From NCBI RefSeq assembly GCF_021504595.1, contig NZ_JACSGT010000001.1, positions 744,001 to 808,000 of the forward strand: a DNA stretch of 64,000 nucleotides. The letters are read 5' to 3'. Below, piece by piece: positions 55,684-64,000 of the stretch. The stretch is from Chryseobacterium indicum (GTDB lineage Bacteria > Bacteroidota > Bacteroidia > Flavobacteriales > Weeksellaceae). Made by a program: the position numbers and the translations under genes. Numbering within the stretch: position 1 is the stretch's first letter; each line of letters opens with the position of its first letter. The notes beneath the pieces were generated by a model. That model did not search any database. It saw only the letters and a list, made by a program, of their open reading frames with translations, and was not told where the DNA came from.

Positions 55684-56582
55684 AAACCTGTTTAAACTTT
55701 TTTACGGAAAGAGTATCCAGAAAATTAGCAATTTTGGATTGCAACTTAAAATAACTAAAATCTGGAACTCATAAGCAAAGATAAACTGGAAAAATGGATA
55801 ATTCCTCATTTGAGCAGAGGAAAACGGGGATTTTCAACAAGATTTGATTTAGGGAAAATCTTTCAACTCATTATTAAGCGTTTAAAAACAGGCTGCCAAT
55901 GGCGCGAGCTGAGTCTTAAAGAGTACTTTACCAATCAGAGAATCAGTTGGCAACTGATTTATTATTATTTTAATAAATGGAGTAAGGATGGTTCTTTCAG
56001 GCGAATTTGGGTTTCCCTTCTTAAAAAGAATAAAAGAGATTTAGATCTTTCCTGTGTTCAGATGGACGGGAGTCATACGCGCAGTAAAACCGGTGGCGAA
56101 TCGGTAGGTTATCAGGGACGAAAATCATCAAAGACCAGTAATTGTATCTTCCTTTGTGATAATCAGGGACAAATGCTTTCAATGGGAGAGCCGGTGAGCG
56201 GAGAACATCATGACCTTTATCAGATTGAAGAAACTTTAGAGGAGATTTTTGTTCTTTTGGATGAAGCTGATATAGAGTGTAAAGGATTATTCCTGAATGC
56301 AGATTCAGGTTTTGACGGTAAAAAATGCAGAGATATTCTTGAGAAAAAAGAAATGATTGCCAATATTAAAGAGAATCCACGGAATGGAAATACACAGCAT
56401 GAAAAATATTTTGATTCCGAACTGTATAAAAGAAGATTCAAAATAGAAAAAGCAAATGCATGGCTGGATAGCTTCAAAGCGCTATTAGTAAGGTTTGAAA
56501 CTTTAAATATTACATGGGTGAGTTTGCATTATCTGGCTTTTTCTATTTTGTTTCTCAGAAAAATAAAAGTTTAAACAGGTTT
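55684..56582 (+). mobile_element. IS5-family insertion sequence, copy 4
   Basis: Same 899-base element in the opposite orientation, with target duplication GAT (55681-55683, 56583-56585). Confidence 0.92.
55810..56574 (+). CDS. IS5-family transposase, copy 4
   Basis: Identical protein. In this orientation the upstream open frame can be read directly to 55759 (AAT CTG GAA CTC ATA AGC), supporting a longer protein from a non-ATG start. Confidence 0.9.
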   Translation: MSRGKRGFSTRFDLGKIFQLIIKRLKTGCQWRELSLKEYFTNQRISWQLIYYYFNKWSKDGSFRRIWVSLLKKNKRDLDLSCVQMDGSHTRSKTGGESVGYQGRKSSKTSNCIFLCDNQGQMLSMGEPVSGEHHDLYQIEETLEEIFVLLDEADIECKGLFLNADSGFDGKKCRDILEKKEMIANIKENPRNGNTQHEKYFDSELYKRRFKIEKANAWLDSFKALLVRFETLNITWVSLHYLAFSILFLRKIKV

Positions 56583-56591
56583 GATAATTAA

Positions 56592-56640
56592 AAAGTGACC
56601 ATGAAAGATGTTCCGACGAGTAAAGAAAGAGGAGCAGAAA
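56592..56640 (+). pseudogene. Fragment of a second lysozyme gene
   Basis: About 16 codons reading KVTMKDVPTSKERGAE match KVTMKDLPITKEKGAE in the intact lysozyme (54456-54503). Both ends are lost. It shows that a second lysozyme copy once stood here. Confidence 0.75.
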
Positions 56641-56939
56641 TTAATGTGAAAATTCGGAAATTTCATCAATACTTTATCATATTTATAATATGCTTTTGGT
56701 TAATGTTATTAACGGATTCTCCAATTTTAATCTCATCATTTCCGGAAATTAAAATTTCTAGCATAGCATTTGTATAGTAGATTTTATCTGATCGTTTAGA
56801 AAGAAATCGTAAAATTTTATTTATAGAGTGTAGAGATTTGTCAGTTGCGTTGATGTTCTGTTACTATCATTTTTAAATTTCTGATGACATTGGATGACGT
56901 GAAAAATAGTATGATTCAGTACCATATCGCAACCACCAC
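56641..56939. other. Intergenic region, no gene supported
   Basis: About 300 AT-rich bases between the lysozyme fragment and the sigma factor. A 32-codon - strand frame near 56665-56763 (MLEILISGNDEIKIGESVNN) could be a further gene remnant; not called. Confidence 0.4.
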
Positions 56940-57329
56940 ATGACAAAATTAAATACCGAAATCAACTCAGCAGAGGTCGCCTTGTGTATTTTGATAAAGA
57001 AAAACCGGCAGCAGGGATTTGAAAAACTCTACAAAAGCTACAGCAGTATATTGTATGGTCTTGCTTTAAAATCGGTTTCTTCTAAAGAACTTGCAGAAGA
57101 GATTGTTCAGCGTACCTTCGTTAATGTCTGTAAACAGATTGATTCTTTTGCAGATCAGAAATACACCTTCCATATTTGGATGATCCGGAATCTTATTGCT
57201 ACCATCAAAGATTTTCTTTCCGAAAAACAGATTGAATATAATTTTACCTTAGATCAATTTCCTGAATTCAGCTTCGAACTGAAACAGCAGATTCCTTCTT
57301 CTTCTCAACCAGAGATCAGCGGTTTCTGA
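56940..57329 (+). CDS. ECF-type sigma factor, region 2 only
   Basis: 129 residues. Sigma region 2 is clear (FEKLYKSYSSILYGLALKSV; ELAEEIVQRTFVNVCKQIDS; YTFHIWMIRNLIATIKDFL). The protein ends soon after, without a region 4 helix-turn-helix, whereas ECF sigma factors are usually 170-200 residues. It may be a truncated gene or an anti-sigma-like decoy. It precedes the DUF4142 gene, and the two might be functionally linked, but they are separated by 140 bases. Confidence 0.7.
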   Translation: MTKLNTEINSAEVALCILIKKNRQQGFEKLYKSYSSILYGLALKSVSSKELAEEIVQRTFVNVCKQIDSFADQKYTFHIWMIRNLIATIKDFLSEKQIEYNFTLDQFPEFSFELKQQIPSSSQPEISGF

Positions 57330-57472
57330 TAAATTTTTTTTAATATCTAATTTAAATCAATAATTGTGGTATCTGTTCTGCTGTTATCTTAAACTTTTGG
57401 CAGACAAATTGTTACACATTAGAAATCAAACATAAAATATCCTGCAAATTAAACCACAAACATATTAATATT

Positions 57473-58093
57473 ATGAAAAATTCAATTCTAAGTATTCTTG
57501 CTATCGCAGCGATGGTAGCCTGTAAAAAAAATGAAACGACCAATGTAGACACTTCTGCGGACAGCACTGCAATGACAGCACCCGCAGATTCGGGAATGAT
57601 GAAAAATGATTCCGCAAATGCAACAGCCACACAGCCGGATTCTGCCTCCAAAACCTCTCTTAGCGAGCAGGATAAATCGTTTGCCGATGCTGCAGCAAAA
57701 GGAGGAATGATGGAAGTGATGATGGGAAAACTTGCGGCAACAAATGCAGAAAATGCCACAGTGAAATCATTGGGTGAAATGATGGTAAAAGACCACAGCA
57801 AAGCTAATGATGAGCTTAAAAAATGGGCATCCACAGCAGGATATACACTGCCGACAGGTTTAGATGCAGATAAACAGAAAATGTATGATGATCTGAAGGC
57901 TAAAAAAGGAAAAGATTTCGACAAAGCTTATACCGATCTTATGGTGAGCGATCATAAAGAAGATATTGCAGCGTTTAAAAAAGAAGCTGCCTCCGGTTCG
58001 GAAGCATCGCTGAAATCCTTTGCCAGCAGTACACTTCCTACTTTAGAACACCATTTAATGGAATCTGAAAAAGCAAAATCAGCAGTTAAATAG
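57473..58093 (+). CDS. DUF4142 lipoprotein
   Basis: 206 residues. Lipoprotein signal with Cys at about 17 (SILAIAAMVAC), a Ser/Ala/Thr-rich linker, then a DUF4142 domain at about 60-200: helical, ferritin-like, with KDHSKANDELKKWASTAGY and VSDHKEDIAAFKKEA carrying the family's His-Glu/Asp spacing. These proteins are common in Bacteroidetes envelopes and associated with stress; the molecular role is unclear. A terminator follows. Confidence 0.88.
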   Translation: MKNSILSILAIAAMVACKKNETTNVDTSADSTAMTAPADSGMMKNDSANATATQPDSASKTSLSEQDKSFADAAAKGGMMEVMMGKLAATNAENATVKSLGEMMVKDHSKANDELKKWASTAGYTLPTGLDADKQKMYDDLKAKKGKDFDKAYTDLMVSDHKEDIAAFKKEAASGSEASLKSFASSTLPTLEHHLMESEKAKSAVK

Positions 58094-58118
58094 GAAATGT
58101 CTTCTTAAGTAAATTACA

Positions 58119-58157
58119 AAACTATTCTCAGCATTTATTTCTGGGAATAGTTTTTTT
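58119..58157 (+). terminator. Terminator after DUF4142 gene
   Basis: AAACTATTCTCAG pairs with CTGGGAATAGTTT, then Ts. Confidence 0.85.
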
Positions 58158-58209
58158 ATAACCTTTTTTAAACCAATTTCAGAATTATCTCTTTACATTC
58201 ATCGGGAAT

Positions 58210-58389
58210 TTATTTTTTTCCGAAATCTGCAATTTCTTTCTGGGTTTTTTCTGCATCTTTCGTGTCTTTATAATGAATGAAAGCAATATTTGCTCCTTCC
58301 TTTGCTAATAGCAGTGCTGTTGCTTTTCCGATTCCGCTGTCTGCTCCGGTTATAAAAACGTTTTTTCCTTTTAGCTGTAAACTTTCCAT
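58210..58389 (-). pseudogene. N-terminal fragment of a short-chain dehydrogenase
   Basis: 59 residues from ATG (LQLKGKNVFITGADSGIGKA, then a TALLLAKEGANIAF strand and IHYKD) give the TGxxxGIG NAD(P)-binding start of an SDR. The frame then ends; the catalytic Ser-Tyr-Lys part (another about 190 residues) is absent. Decayed gene beside cinA. Confidence 0.8.
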
Positions 58390-58414
58390 ATATAATATTT
58401 GTGGTGTGATGGTG

Positions 58415-58933
58415 TTAATTTTCTTTCTCTTTCATTGTCAGTTGTTTTTCCATTTCAACTTTCAGGCATTCCAGAATAAATTCACTGTAACACATTTGGG
58501 CATTAATCGCTTCTTTTCTGGAATTAAGATTCATTTTGTGGGAAAAGACTGTTTTATTTTTATAGACAAAACTGAAATAAGCAAAAAGCCTGTGTTCCGA
58601 TTCTTCCACTGGAGTTGCATAACCTGTAATGGCAATTCCCCAATCGGTATGAAATAAGTCCGTAACATTTAAAGCCATGGTATCTGCAATATTCTGCGAA
58701 ACACAATCGTTCTCTTCTGCTTCTTTTCGGTCAACTTTTAAAAATCTTACTTTTTCTTCCAGTGTGTACGCCGTAATTCCGCCCTTGAAAAAAGTTGAGG
58801 CATCTTTAATCTGCGAAAATGAAAACTGTAAAAACCCAGCCGTTACACTCTCTGCGATGGCAATGGTTTCTTTGGTTGTCTGAAAATAATTTCCTGTAAA
58901 TTCTAATAGATCGTTCCGGAGATTCATCATCAT
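58415..58933 (-). CDS. CinA C-terminal family amidohydrolase (PncC-like)
   Basis: 172 residues matching the stand-alone CinA C-terminal domain: IAIAESVTAGFLQF with the conserved Glu-Ser, FFKGGITAYTLEEKVRFL and DWGIAITGYATP. This domain is nicotinamide-nucleotide amidohydrolase (PncC), which recycles NMN to NaMN in the pyridine-nucleotide salvage pathway. The N-terminal CinA part is missing, as in E. coli PncC. Start at 58933 overlaps the upstream gene's stop (ATGA). Confidence 0.85.
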   Translation of the reverse strand: MMMNLRNDLLEFTGNYFQTTKETIAIAESVTAGFLQFSFSQIKDASTFFKGGITAYTLEEKVRFLKVDRKEAEENDCVSQNIADTMALNVTDLFHTDWGIAITGYATPVEESEHRLFAYFSFVYKNKTVFSHKMNLNSRKEAINAQMCYSEFILECLKVEMEKQLTMKEKEN

Positions 58934-59391
58934 AAATTGTTTAATAGATTTAGAATACTGATTAAGCTTAAACCAGCAACAAAATATTTAGCTGCATCAT
59001 CGTCCGTCTCAGGCAGGATCGTCCTCTTTTCTCTTGGGAAGCTTTCCGAATTTTCATAAAGTTTATGAAGTTCGTCCAGTTCATCTTCTGTAAGATCTTC
59101 GATATCTACAATTCTGTTATTAGCCTTATCATGCGCTTTAATCAGTTCATTAAGTTTAATCTGGATGGCTTTTGAATCTTTATTCTGAGCTTTCTGGATA
59201 AGAAAAACCATTAAGAAGGTAACAATTGTGGTTCCTGTATTAATAACCATTTGCCAGACCTCCGAAAATTTAAAAAACGGACCCGTTGCAGCCCAGATAA
59301 TTACTAAAACACTTGCTCCGATAAAGGCTTCTGGACTTTCGGCAAAACATGCAGACCGATCTGCAAACCGGTCGAAAAAATTCTTTTTCAT
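58930..59391 (-). CDS. Low-affinity iron permease-like membrane protein
   Basis: 153 residues. Two membrane segments (EAFIGASVLVIIWAATGPFF; WQMVINTGTTIVTFLMVFLI) followed by QKAQNKDSKAIQIKLNELI and a helical acidic tail, the pattern of the 'low affinity iron permease' family (PF04120). The transport role is not well proven in bacteria. Operon with the CinA-like gene through a short overlap. Confidence 0.82.
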   Translation of the reverse strand: MKKNFFDRFADRSACFAESPEAFIGASVLVIIWAATGPFFKFSEVWQMVINTGTTIVTFLMVFLIQKAQNKDSKAIQIKLNELIKAHDKANNRIVDIEDLTEDELDELHKLYENSESFPREKRTILPETDDDAAKYFVAGLSLISILNLLNNL

Positions 59392-59572
59392 AAAATAACA
59401 CTTCGTTTACAATTCTTTTCTGTTGATTCAGTAAACCGAATTTCGTTATTCCTGAATAAAAAATGTATGATTATAATCAATTGATAAATAAAATACATGA
59501 TTGTGATTCTGCTCATAATCAGCTGCAGTATTGTATGCTAAATTTGTAACAGATCATCACAAAGAAAGAAAT

Positions 59573-60178
59573 ATGAAGCCGAAGCAGATTCCGGGAGTTC
59601 CGATACAAAAGAAGGGTGGATTCCACGATACCGAAAGTACGAAACAGTTTAAGATTTTAGAAATCAACTCAAAATTTGCTGTTCTCAAAGAACGTTTTTT
59701 TTCTATTAACCGATGGAAAGAATACTGTGGTCATGCTTCAGCAGATTTTAAACATTTTGATGCTTCCGGAGAATTGGCAGACCGTTTTCCCAAAAAAGGA
59801 GATTTTATAAGAATTGCCATTCCCGGTCCCGGAACGGTGGAAGCTAAAGGATACGACTGGGTAGAGATCATTAATATCTCGCATCGAGACACAGACAAAA
59901 GCGAATCTTATCTGATGATGTGCAGACCGTCTAAAGAGCCCAATAAGCTGAAAGGCTATGTTGCGCATTTTTATACGCCTGCAGCCACTTCCAGTATGTT
60001 GATCTCCAAAGAAGGAAATATATTGAAAGCCGCAGTATACGGGAGAAACGAAAGACCGAATTTCAATGCATCTTTTTGGGATAAAATAAGAAATTTTTTC
60101 ATCGCTCTGGGCGGAATTTTCGGGTTCGGAAAAATACAGTGGAAGATTCTCGCCGATGGTTTGCTGGATTTTGAATAA
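59573..60178 (+). CDS. Hypothetical protein
   Basis: 201 residues from the ATG at 59573 (PKQIPGVPIQKKGGFHDTES); the frame is open upstream without a better start. Strand-rich, with DFIRIAIPGPGTVEAKGYDW and AHFYTPAATSSMLISKEGN. I do not recognise a domain by name. Similar short proteins occur in Chryseobacterium genomes near eCIS and T6SS-type loci, but this is an impression. Terminator downstream. Confidence 0.6.
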   Translation: MKPKQIPGVPIQKKGGFHDTESTKQFKILEINSKFAVLKERFFSINRWKEYCGHASADFKHFDASGELADRFPKKGDFIRIAIPGPGTVEAKGYDWVEIINISHRDTDKSESYLMMCRPSKEPNKLKGYVAHFYTPAATSSMLISKEGNILKAAVYGRNERPNFNASFWDKIRNFFIALGGIFGFGKIQWKILADGLLDFE

Positions 60179-60225
60179 AAAGTTATTTATACACTTGTTT
60201 TTTCACACCATTTACTTTTCTATTT

Positions 60226-60253
60226 AACTCCTCAGATTTTTGAGGAGTTTTTG
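60226..60253 (+). terminator. Terminator between convergent genes
   Basis: AACTCCTCA pairs with TGAGGAGTT, then Ts. Confidence 0.85.
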
Positions 60254-60282
60254 GTTTAAAGTATTTTGAAAATAATTTTTTA

Positions 60283-61710
60283 TCAGTACAATCTGTTTCC
60301 GAGATTTTTGAACCACAATTCTGTAGTTTCTTCTGCTGGAATATTCAGTTTTGTTCTCAGATTGTGCTTTCTGTTTCGAACAGTACTAATGGTTCTATAA
60401 GTATAACCTGCGATGTCTTTTGTATTAAAGCCAAGATAAATGAACGCACATAATGTAAGTTCTGATACTCTTAATTTGGGATCTATCTTCAGGAGTTCAT
60501 TGATTACTTCAGGATATACTTCCTGAAAGCGGGTGAAAAATTCAGGACTGTTACTTTTAGCAAGCTGGATAATATCTTCAAAAGATTCATTTACTTTTTG
60601 CTGTAGCTGTACATTTTCTTCTTCTTTTGTGTTCAGTAACGCAATGTTTTCTTTTTTTCGGGCATTGTGCCTTTTTAAAGTATAACTGTAAATAGCTAGA
60701 AATAAAATAATAGTTAAAGCTATAAGGATATATAATTTAGTATAAGTTTTCTGGGTATTGATTTCTTTTTCCTGAATAATTTTTTTAATAGGGAAATCCT
60801 GTATTTTTTGTTTTTCGGTGGAAAGACTGTCGGTAATTACAGTATATTTTTCTAAACTTAGAGCAGCTTTAGCGGGCTGATTCATCAGCTTATAAACATC
60901 TGCCAAAAGTTTGTGGGTATCTTTTATGTCTTGAGGTTTCTTTAGCTTTCTGGAAATCTCAAGCGACTTTTCAAGATAAGAAACTGCACTTTTATAATCT
61001 CCTTTTTCTAAGTAATACCGTCCCCAATTCCTGTCTAAAATTGATATTTCGAATGGTGTAAGCTTCTTCAGAGTATTGTATTTATTTCCCAAATCAAGAT
61101 AAAACTTTGCAGAATCTGTATTTTTTTTTAATGAAATGAAATATTTTGCGAGCCTTGAAGCAGTGTATGTCGTAGGATTTATTTCATGAGCTTTAAGAAG
61201 ATCTGAATACATTTTGGCATACTCTTTCTGTTCTTCGTAAACAACAGACCGTAATCCGTAGCAATACCCCAGATTTATTTTATTGTTGGTTTTTTTTGCG
61301 ACATCAATTGCTTTCTGATAATAATCCAAAGCAAGATTATAAAAACCTAAATTTTTATAATTCCTTCCATATTCGGCATTTATCTTTGTAAGAATATCAT
61401 CATCCTTCAATACTTCATTTTTTTTTGCAGCAATATCCAGATAAGCAAGACTTTCTTTTGTATTGTAAAGATTGCTGGATACATTGGCTGCAATAAAGTA
61501 TGTCTTTAAAGCTTTCTCTTCGTTTTTCAGCTGTTCATATCCTGAAATTAATTCTTTGCATAAAACTAAAGATTCTTTCAGTTTTCCTTCTGAACGCATC
61601 ACCAGAAGACGGTTGAAAAGAGAATCAAGCTGTTTTTTAGGTTTCTGACCCAAAATAAAATTTGAAAAAAACAGAATAATGAAGAAAAACAATCCTTTAT
61701 TTAATTTCAT
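60283..61710 (-). CDS. TPR sensor-regulator with LuxR-type HTH
   Basis: 475 residues. Signal peptide (GLFFFIILFFSNFILG), about five TPR units at 35-310 (LGFYNLALDYYQKAIDVAKK), a membrane helix near 326-345 (LYILIALTIILFLAIYSYTL), a coiled-coil linker and a LuxR/GerE helix-turn-helix at about 410-475 (SELTLCAFIYLGFNTKDIAG; ISTVRNRKHNLRTKL). This periplasm-TPR plus cytosolic HTH layout is typical of Bacteroidetes one-component regulators. Its target genes are unknown. Confidence 0.85.
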   Translation of the reverse strand: MKLNKGLFFFIILFFSNFILGQKPKKQLDSLFNRLLVMRSEGKLKESLVLCKELISGYEQLKNEEKALKTYFIAANVSSNLYNTKESLAYLDIAAKKNEVLKDDDILTKINAEYGRNYKNLGFYNLALDYYQKAIDVAKKTNNKINLGYCYGLRSVVYEEQKEYAKMYSDLLKAHEINPTTYTASRLAKYFISLKKNTDSAKFYLDLGNKYNTLKKLTPFEISILDRNWGRYYLEKGDYKSAVSYLEKSLEISRKLKKPQDIKDTHKLLADVYKLMNQPAKAALSLEKYTVITDSLSTEKQKIQDFPIKKIIQEKEINTQKTYTKLYILIALTIILFLAIYSYTLKRHNARKKENIALLNTKEEENVQLQQKVNESFEDIIQLAKSNSPEFFTRFQEVYPEVINELLKIDPKLRVSELTLCAFIYLGFNTKDIAGYTYRTISTVRNRKHNLRTKLNIPAEETTELWFKNLGNRLY

Positions 61711-62148
61711 AAACTAATAAAATCAATCATTTAATAAAATTACTTAAAAATTAACAGTATTTAATTACAATTTAAAAAAGACAGATAATTAAATCTGCCA
61801 TTTTGATATTTCTTTGAAAAGATTTGATTTTATCGAATGAAAAATATTTTTTATTACTTTTATAATCAATCGAATTTTAAGTTTTACCTAACAGTATTTT
61901 CAAAATAAGAGTAAATTTTTTAATATAACCTTACTTGATTTGTAGGAAATAGTATTTTAAAAAGCAAAACTCTTTTCGTTACCGAAAAAAGTTTTGCAAT
62001 TAATAAATAATCATTTGTGCTTCACCTCCTTTTTACAAGAGCAAATAAAGACAATAATTTGTTTGAATTCAAAAAACGCTGTATCTATTTTATATCCATT
62101 TGTGCCAATGTTTTGAAAATCAGTTTGTAATTATAATTTTCTTAATAT
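61711..62148. other. Intergenic region with - strand terminator
   Basis: AT-rich, no gene seen. GCAAAACT-TTTTCG (61964-) pairs with CGAAAA-AGTTTTGC (to 61997); its T tail is on the - strand, so it ends the HTH gene pair to the right. Confidence 0.65.
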
Positions 62149-62484
62149 TTAGGTCAAATTCTTTTTTTCGTAAAGCTTTTTCCATTTATAAATAGTGTTT
62201 CGGCTTATCTTAAATTGAGTGCAGGTTTCTACATTATTCAGATTATACTTTTTCTGGTATTCTATAATTTTTTTTATGTCAGATTTCTTGTAGGATTTGT
62301 GCCTTTGATTTTCATCTTCTGCCTGAACTTCTTTACCGAAAATAATTGTGTTGAGGTTGATGATATCAAAACTGGACAATAATTTTTTTCTGAGAATTCT
62401 TTCACATTCTTTACGTTTTTCGGGATATTTTTTCTCCAGAATATCTGAAAATATAAGTTTATAATTAGGCTGAAGTTCTTTCAT
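62149..62484 (-). CDS. HTH protein (transposase-like helix-turn-helix) A
   Basis: 111 residues. The C-terminal about 45 residues form a HTH_28/Psq-like helix-turn-helix (IEYQKKYNLNNVETCTQFKI, then SRNTIYKWKKLYE). The N-terminal part is charged and helical with no catalytic domain. Paralogue of the adjacent gene in its HTH. Either a small DNA-binding regulator or the N-terminal remnant of a transposase OrfA-like protein. Confidence 0.65.
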   Translation of the reverse strand: MKELQPNYKLIFSDILEKKYPEKRKECERILRKKLLSSFDIINLNTIIFGKEVQAEDENQRHKSYKKSDIKKIIEYQKKYNLNNVETCTQFKISRNTIYKWKKLYEKKNLT

Positions 62485-62516
62485 AATTTTGTTTTTTATT
62501 TAGAATTGAATAAAAC

Positions 62517-62954
62517 TTATTTATTCAGTGTTTCATATTTATTAATCCATTTATACAAAGTTGTTTTGGGAATTCCGTATCTTTCGATTACCTGAATTTT
62601 ACTCAGTTCTCCTGAGTTGATCCGGTTCAATATAAAATCTATGATTTCTTTAGTATAAATATTTTTCCGAAAAGATGGGAGACTCGATTTCAATTTTCTT
62701 TTTTTTACCAAATGCGATCCGGAAGTAGGAGGAGAATACAGGATAAGATGTTGGCTGTATATCCTAAAAAAATCATATTCCAGCAACTTGCACCATTTTA
62801 GAATAATTTTAGACTCCAAACTTTCTGAATTAAGCATACTTTCAATTTCAGGTTCTGATAAACTAAAAAAATTACAGACGCGCACAATATCAATCTGGCT
62901 ATCGGTTATTTTTTGACGAATGAGTGTGCCGATATGGATATCTTTAAAATTCAA
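62517..62954 (-). CDS. HTH protein (transposase-like helix-turn-helix) B
   Basis: 145 residues. N-terminal half: a domain seen in Chryseobacterium small regulators (LIRQKITDSQIDIVRVCNFF, then SLSEPEIESMLNSESLESK). C-terminal HTH: IIDFILNRINSGELSKIQVI then ERYGIPKTTLYKWINKYE. 32 bases separate it from gene A; same strand, so likely one operon. Probably a regulator; no catalytic residues. Confidence 0.65.
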   Translation of the reverse strand: MNFKDIHIGTLIRQKITDSQIDIVRVCNFFSLSEPEIESMLNSESLESKIILKWCKLLEYDFFRIYSQHLILYSPPTSGSHLVKKRKLKSSLPSFRKNIYTKEIIDFILNRINSGELSKIQVIERYGIPKTTLYKWINKYETLNK

Positions 62955-63087
62955 ATTTTATTAATTTTTAATTTAACAATCAAATAAAAGCGATAATCTT
63001 ACATAAGGAAGAAAACATAACCTATTCCTATACTAATTTTGCAGTTTTTTATAATCAGTATTTTAAAATGTTATTCTTTTTTATAAG

Positions 63088-63119
63088 AAGTCCGATTTGA
63101 GAATGGCTAAAACGGACTT
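63088..63119 (-). terminator. Terminator-like hairpin after secreted protein gene
   Basis: AAGTCCG pairs with CGGACTT around an 18-base loop; on the - strand it is followed by an A/T-rich stretch with Ts. Confidence 0.55.
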
Positions 63120-63145
63120 TATCTAAGTATAAAAATTTATATTTC

Positions 63146-63718
63146 TCAAGGCTTCCAAAACGTCCATTTTTGTCCGTTAAAAATAATCAGCCGATGTTTC
63201 GTTGCGTCTGTTGGATGTTTAAGAAATGCCATCATCCCCGGAGACGGATTTTTAATATTGGTAAAATTGGATACTATTGGTAAAACCAGAGCTTTGCTGG
63301 GAGAGTCCAGTACCAGAACACCATCCGTAGATGTGCCTGAATTTCCAATAATTACCCTTGCTCCGCTGAAGTCATTTAAAGGCAATGCCTGTGGTATTTT
63401 TACCGTATTTTCTATGGCAGCGGAGTAGCCGGAACGAATGCTTAAATCTGTCCATCCCGTATTTTCATTTTTTATTTTTACTTTATATTCTGCATTTGAA
63501 GAAACATCAAAAATAAAAGTTCCTCCTTTAGAATTATTGGTTCCTGAAGGTACGGTTTCTGTATAAGGAAGAATAATGCCTTTGTCGTTGTCTGTCCCGA
63601 ATTCCAGCAAAACGGAAGTACTGCTTACATTTCCTACGGAATTTGCAGATCCTATTCTTACCTGCGAAAAAGCTTCTACGAATATCAGAACGAATAATAT
63701 AATTGTGGTCTTTTTCAT
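63146..63718 (-). CDS. Secreted protein of unknown function
   Basis: 190 residues. Signal peptide (TTIILFVLIFVEAFSQ), then strand-rich text with GTDNDKGIILPYTETVPSG and DGVLVLDSPSKALVLPIVSN, and an aromatic end (FNGQKWTFWKP). This style is common in Chryseobacterium exported proteins encoded in pairs. No enzymatic motif is seen. Confidence 0.7.
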   Translation of the reverse strand: MKKTTIILFVLIFVEAFSQVRIGSANSVGNVSSTSVLLEFGTDNDKGIILPYTETVPSGTNNSKGGTFIFDVSSNAEYKVKIKNENTGWTDLSIRSGYSAAIENTVKIPQALPLNDFSGARVIIGNSGTSTDGVLVLDSPSKALVLPIVSNFTNIKNPSPGMMAFLKHPTDATKHRLIIFNGQKWTFWKP

Positions 63719-63798
63719 TGTTTAAAATTTAAATTAATAAAAACGATAATAAAGCAACCGGATAAATATGATCTAAACGGTTGCCAAAAATGATTGAA

Positions 63799-64000
63799 TT
63801 AAGGACAGCCTTGCGAGCTGAAGCATTTCCAGCCTTCGCCTGCGCCGGCTCCTGTGTAAATTTTCATACATCCTGCCCCTGCATTTTCGTCAGTATCGAA
63901 AACCATCATTCCCACAACCGGAATAGCAATCGTAGTTTCCGGACTGGAGTTTCTTGTAATGACGAAACCTTTTGTTTTGGCTTCTAGTGCGGTATACGCT
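63799..64000 (-). CDS. Secreted-protein paralogue, C-terminal end (partial)
   Basis: The last 66 residues of a gene that begins beyond the window: ALEAKTKGFVITRNSSPETT, then IAIPVVGMMVFDTDENAGAG and GEGWKCFSSQGCP-stop. The phrase 'PVVGMMVFDTD' parallels 'PGMMAFLKHPTD' in the preceding secreted protein, so they are paralogues in one operon. Confidence 0.75.
   Translation of the reverse strand, partial: AYTALEAKTKGFVITRNSSPETTIAIPVVGMMVFDTDENAGAGCMKIYTGAGAGEGWKCFSSQGCP

Noticed and set aside
58277..58657. + strand 126-codon frame across SDR fragment and cinA
   Set aside because: Antisense of CinA/PncC, which has clear family motifs.

Overview
The window reads as a member of the Flavobacteriia, most likely Chryseobacterium or a close relative. 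The evidence is the low GC, Bacteroidetes-type promoter words (TTG followed by TAnnTTTG), a DUF4142 lipoprotein, short hairpin-bounded intergenic repeats and the general protein style. No rRNA, tRNA or CRISPR was seen. The locus is an extracellular contractile injection system (eCIS: a headless, phage-tail-like particle of the Afp/PVC/AlgoCIS class) with an unusually large payload region.

Layout. 1-16978: the end of a tube protein, then an Afp6-12-like baseplate and spike series (DUF5908 protein, LysM protein, VgrG-like spike, PAAR tip, gp25, baseplate-J protein, Afp12-like protein), and two giant paralogous PKD-domain proteins. 17075-19761: an S24-type repressor with an operator-promoter, a 176-bp MITE-like element, a broken small HTH gene, a small acidic protein and a three-helix holin-like protein. 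20181-20632: a DNA repeat array with a 21-bp register, just upstream of the first payload gene. 21087-25374: payload 1 with its immunity gene. 25383-37181: a graveyard and reservoir of C-terminal toxin tips and immunity genes, each usually followed by a terminator, broken up by two copies of one IS5-family element. 37319-45956: payload 2, with a near-identical 5' leader and N-terminus but a different core, then a duplicated tip plus immunity gene, a core fragment, a third IS copy and an LRR gene. 46135-52370: three fibre-like proteins sharing an N-terminal anchor, and a small protein between two of them. 52422-54767: AAA+ ATPase (Afp15-like), a lipoprotein shaped like a unimolecular spanin, and a GH24 lysozyme. 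54796-56640: a TIR-domain gene, a fourth IS copy and a lysozyme remnant. 56940-64000: apparently ordinary chromosome (truncated ECF sigma factor, DUF4142, CinA/PncC, iron-permease-like protein, a TPR-LuxR regulator, HTH proteins, secreted proteins).

How it may work (inference). The S24 repressor could gate production, as in a prophage. Baseplate and fibre genes build the particle. The two payload proteins share an N-terminus that may act as the loading signal and carry exchangeable C-terminal toxin tips with cognate immunity. Holin, spanin and lysozyme would free particles by lysis. A bipartite DNA motif with exactly conserved spacing lies upstream of both payload genes and the first fibre gene. 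The downstream array of silent tips and immunity genes resembles the orphan modules of CDI and Rhs loci, here attached to an eCIS.
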